A stretch of 64,000 nt of DNA from the NCBI GenBank assembly GCA_007753675.1, contig CP036432.1, positions 5,368,394 through 5,432,393 of the forward strand, given 5' to 3'. Position 1 is the first letter of the stretch, and the number at the start of each line of letters is the position of its first letter. Shown one piece after another: positions 62,029 through 64,000 of this stretch. Position numbers and translations under genes: made by a program. The notes below the pieces were generated by a model. That model was not told the origin of the DNA and did not search any database. It saw only the letters and a program-made list of their open reading frames with translations. Source of the DNA: Stieleria magnilauensis (GTDB lineage: Bacteria; Planctomycetota; Planctomycetia; Pirellulales; Pirellulaceae).

Positions 62029-63594
62029 ATGGCCGTTACGAAAAAATCTAGTCGAAAATCCGCCTGCAAGGCTACCAAGCGACGCTACATCGGAAAGCCA
62101 TCCGGTGTCATCCAGGAACGAGTCCAACAGGCAGGCCCTCAGAAATTCGGTATCGTTTCGGTGGACTGTGCCAAGCGACGGTCGATCTGGATGCTCTGTG
62201 ACTTCTTTGGTCGTGTCATTGTCGAACCAACTTCGGTCGAGCACAGTGCTGGCGCTCTCGCAGCAATGGTCCAACTCGTTGATGCAGCTTGTCAAGCCGA
62301 AGGGATCCTCGACTCCATTGTCGCCGTCGAGATGACCGGTGTCTACCACAAACCCGTGCAGCAAGCGTTTCGCAAAGCGGGGTACGACACAAGGACGGTT
62401 CACCCCTTCGCGTCTTCGCACTATCGAGAGACGCTTCACCCCAACAATAAGACTGACCCTAACGATCTCGAAGCGATTTTTCACGCCGCCATCAACGGAT
62501 ACGGATTGGCGATCTTGCCCGTTGATGAAACCCACCTGTCACTGCAACGTCTTTGTCGGCAGCGTCGCAATTTGGTCAAGCAACGCGCACGGGTGCAAGT
62601 ACAGTTGCGAGCGTTATTGCATCAATCCATGCCTGGCTACGCGGATCTTTGGGATGATGACAAACTCTTCAACTGATCGATTGCGATGATCATCGCGAAA
62701 CAATTCCCGTCTGACGAGGCGATCAAAAAAGCGAAGCAAACCGGCATGGCAAAGTACCTTCGCAAGAACAAGACTCGAGTTCAAAAAACAACACTCGACA
62801 AGATCTTTGCGTGGAGTGCTCAGGCAGTTCAACCCGATCCGTTGTACCCGTTGTTGACCAAGCAATGGAAACAGCTAAATGAGATACGCGAATTGCTCAA
62901 CGAACAGATCAGCCAGATTGAACAAGAAACGGCGCATTTTCTCGTGAAAACGCCATATATATTGCTTCTCTCTGTCACTGGGATCAACGTTGTTTCCGCA
63001 GGTGAGTATGCGGGCGAAGCTGCACCGATCGAGCACTATGCAACTGCCATTGCGATCAACGGACGCGCCGGGCTTTACCCTGCTCGCTACCAAAGTGATG
63101 AAATTGACCGAAGCGGTTCCGTCGCCAAAAACTGCAATCGTCGACTGCGTTCCGCTTGCATTCTCGTTGCAAAGAACTTGATCAAATGCCATCCGTACTA
63201 CCGTGGCTTGGCTGCTTTGTGGAAGAGCAAAGATATCTGCACGCTCGATCGCCAGTGTCGAATGGCTAACCGAGCTAACCGAATGGTTTTCCAGATCGTC
63301 AGCGGACGCCAAGTGTGGCGAGGTAAGCACGTCGACCGGGAGTGCCTGCTGAAAAAGCTATGGAAGTTTTATATCGAACACGGCACGCCGCTTGATCAAA
63401 CGGTTGCTGATATGAATGAAGCTCTCAAGTGGCTTCCCAAGTCGGTCTATAGCGAAGAAGCAAAACCCTTCGCCAAGCTGGCAAATAAAAAACGCCGCGG
63501 AGCCGTATCGATCGGCGATCTGCTCATTCCTCTTCTGGTTCGACTTGGAGTTCGTCAGGCATCTAAGGTAGAATCAAACTCGTCCGAAGCTTAG
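62029..63594 (+). pseudogene. IS110-family transposase interrupted by an in-frame TGA
   Basis: The first part (62029-62676) has the DEDD RuvC-like domain: FGIVSVDCAKRRSIWMLCDF (Asp), AVEMTGVYHKPVQQAF (Glu) and NKTDPNDLEAIFHAA (Asp pair). A TGA at 62674-62676 breaks the frame after DDDKLFN. In the same frame SIAMIIAKQFPSDEAIKKAK and the Transposase_20 domain follow (LSVTGINVVSAGEYAGEAAP, DRSGSVAKNCNRRLRSACIL) to 63594. The stop is one transition from CGA. Without readthrough the recombinase is inactive. The noncoding stretch downstream may hold the bridge RNA and right end. Confidence 0.85.
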
Positions 63595-64000
63595 GGCCCG
63601 CGTTGACTTGTCGTGCTTTCACTTGCACACTGATAACATCGTCTACAGCCCGAGGGCAGACGCGGCTTCTCGAAGCTGCAGTCAACAAGCCCGTGGAAGA
63701 AGTGTGATGCTCTGTCAGCGGTTCAAACGCCGGATAAGACAGTGTGAGGCTCCTAAGCTTCGGATATCTACCAGGGTGGCGAGACTGAACCATTCATGCT
63801 GACTGAGACGTGCTCAGCAAGCCGACAAGCCATTGGACTTTAAGACTAAAAAAAGTTACCGTAAGGTAATGCCGCTAGGCGTTCGCGCGCACCTCGCCAA
63901 TGCGAGCTAAATCAAGTTCGGCCATGACAGTGCTTCTCCCCCGCAAAGCCGGGGGAGAAGGGTGCCAGGGTAGGTGCGTGAGGGTGTGCGATGCCAGCGG
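63595..64000. other. IS110 downstream region and window end
   Basis: No gene seen. The ~200 bp after the transposase contain short inverted words (for example CACACTG ... CAGTGTG) and could form a structured RNA. A 29-bp sequence at 63767-63795 (TGGCGAGACTGAACCAT core) is nearly identical to one at 17602-17630. At 63933-63960 a perfect 11-bp-arm hairpin (CTTCTCCCCCG arms) lies near the window edge. IS110 boundaries could not be fixed. Confidence 0.5.

Overview
The window reads as chromosome from a marine planctomycete of the Rhodopirellula/Pirellulales type. The signs are a PSCyt/DUF1587 cytochrome protein, an FGE-LRR protein, secreted sulfatases, an LEPR-XLL protein, a PEP-CTERM protein, an ECF sigma factor beside a WD40 Ser/Thr kinase, small MNPYxPP membrane proteins and many palindromic intergenic repeats. 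No rRNA, intact tRNA or CRISPR array was found.

Positions 1-30.4 kb look like resident chromosome. Most of the left part is on the minus strand: the PSCyt protein (cut by the window edge), the FGE-LRR protein and an SGNH-type esterase. A LamG-like secreted protein and a large MscS-type channel follow on the plus strand, then a Ser/Thr kinase on the minus strand. At 11.1-16.6 kb a minus-strand group encodes a GH86-like agarase/porphyranase, a formylglycine sulfatase and a DUF5060-type glycoside hydrolase, a small locus for sulfated galactans. A 406-bp element with 30-bp inverted ends and two unknown genes come next. At 19.7-25.2 kb lie a glycine-rich LEPR-XLL beta-helix protein, eight 51-bp palindromic units invaded by an IS1182 element at a CTAG site, and a REP-associated tyrosine transposase (RAYT) broken by one stop codon. 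The chromosomal part ends with a PEP-CTERM protein and the sigma factor/WD40-kinase pair.

At 30.45-30.5 kb there is only the 3' half of a tRNA-Leu(CAA), next to what looks like the tail of a tyrosine integrase. I read this as the distal attachment scar of an integrated element that extends right, past the window end. Inside it: small overlapping genes with winged-helix proteins and a replication-initiator-like gene preceded by direct repeats (30.9-34.1 kb); a lipoprotein and a membrane protein; a ComM-like ATPase followed by a zinc-ribbon/GYF/HIRAN protein (36.7-39.8 kb); a large nuclease-TPR-GreAB-C-PIN gene split by an IS21 insertion (40.1-46.4 kb); an IS1380 element; and a lambda-like packaging module (48.5-61.7 kb) with a trypsin-like protease, a holin-like protein, tail-fibre-like proteins, TerS-like, GpA terminase, gpW-like and portal proteins. 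Two secreted-protein genes and an ISAs1 copy sit between terminase and gpW. The window ends with an IS110-type transposase gene interrupted by an in-frame TGA.

The most notable observations are: (1) IS21 has cleanly split one 1224-codon gene whose halves rejoin in frame when the element and one copy of its 5-bp target duplication are removed; its domain mix suggests a conflict/defence protein. (2) A REP array with its own RAYT survives with an IS in the last repeat. (3) An internal-deletion series of a palindromic element with conserved inverted ends occurs at 4.6, 11.0 and 19.1 kb. (4) Four IS elements have exact ends and target duplications readable from the sequence.
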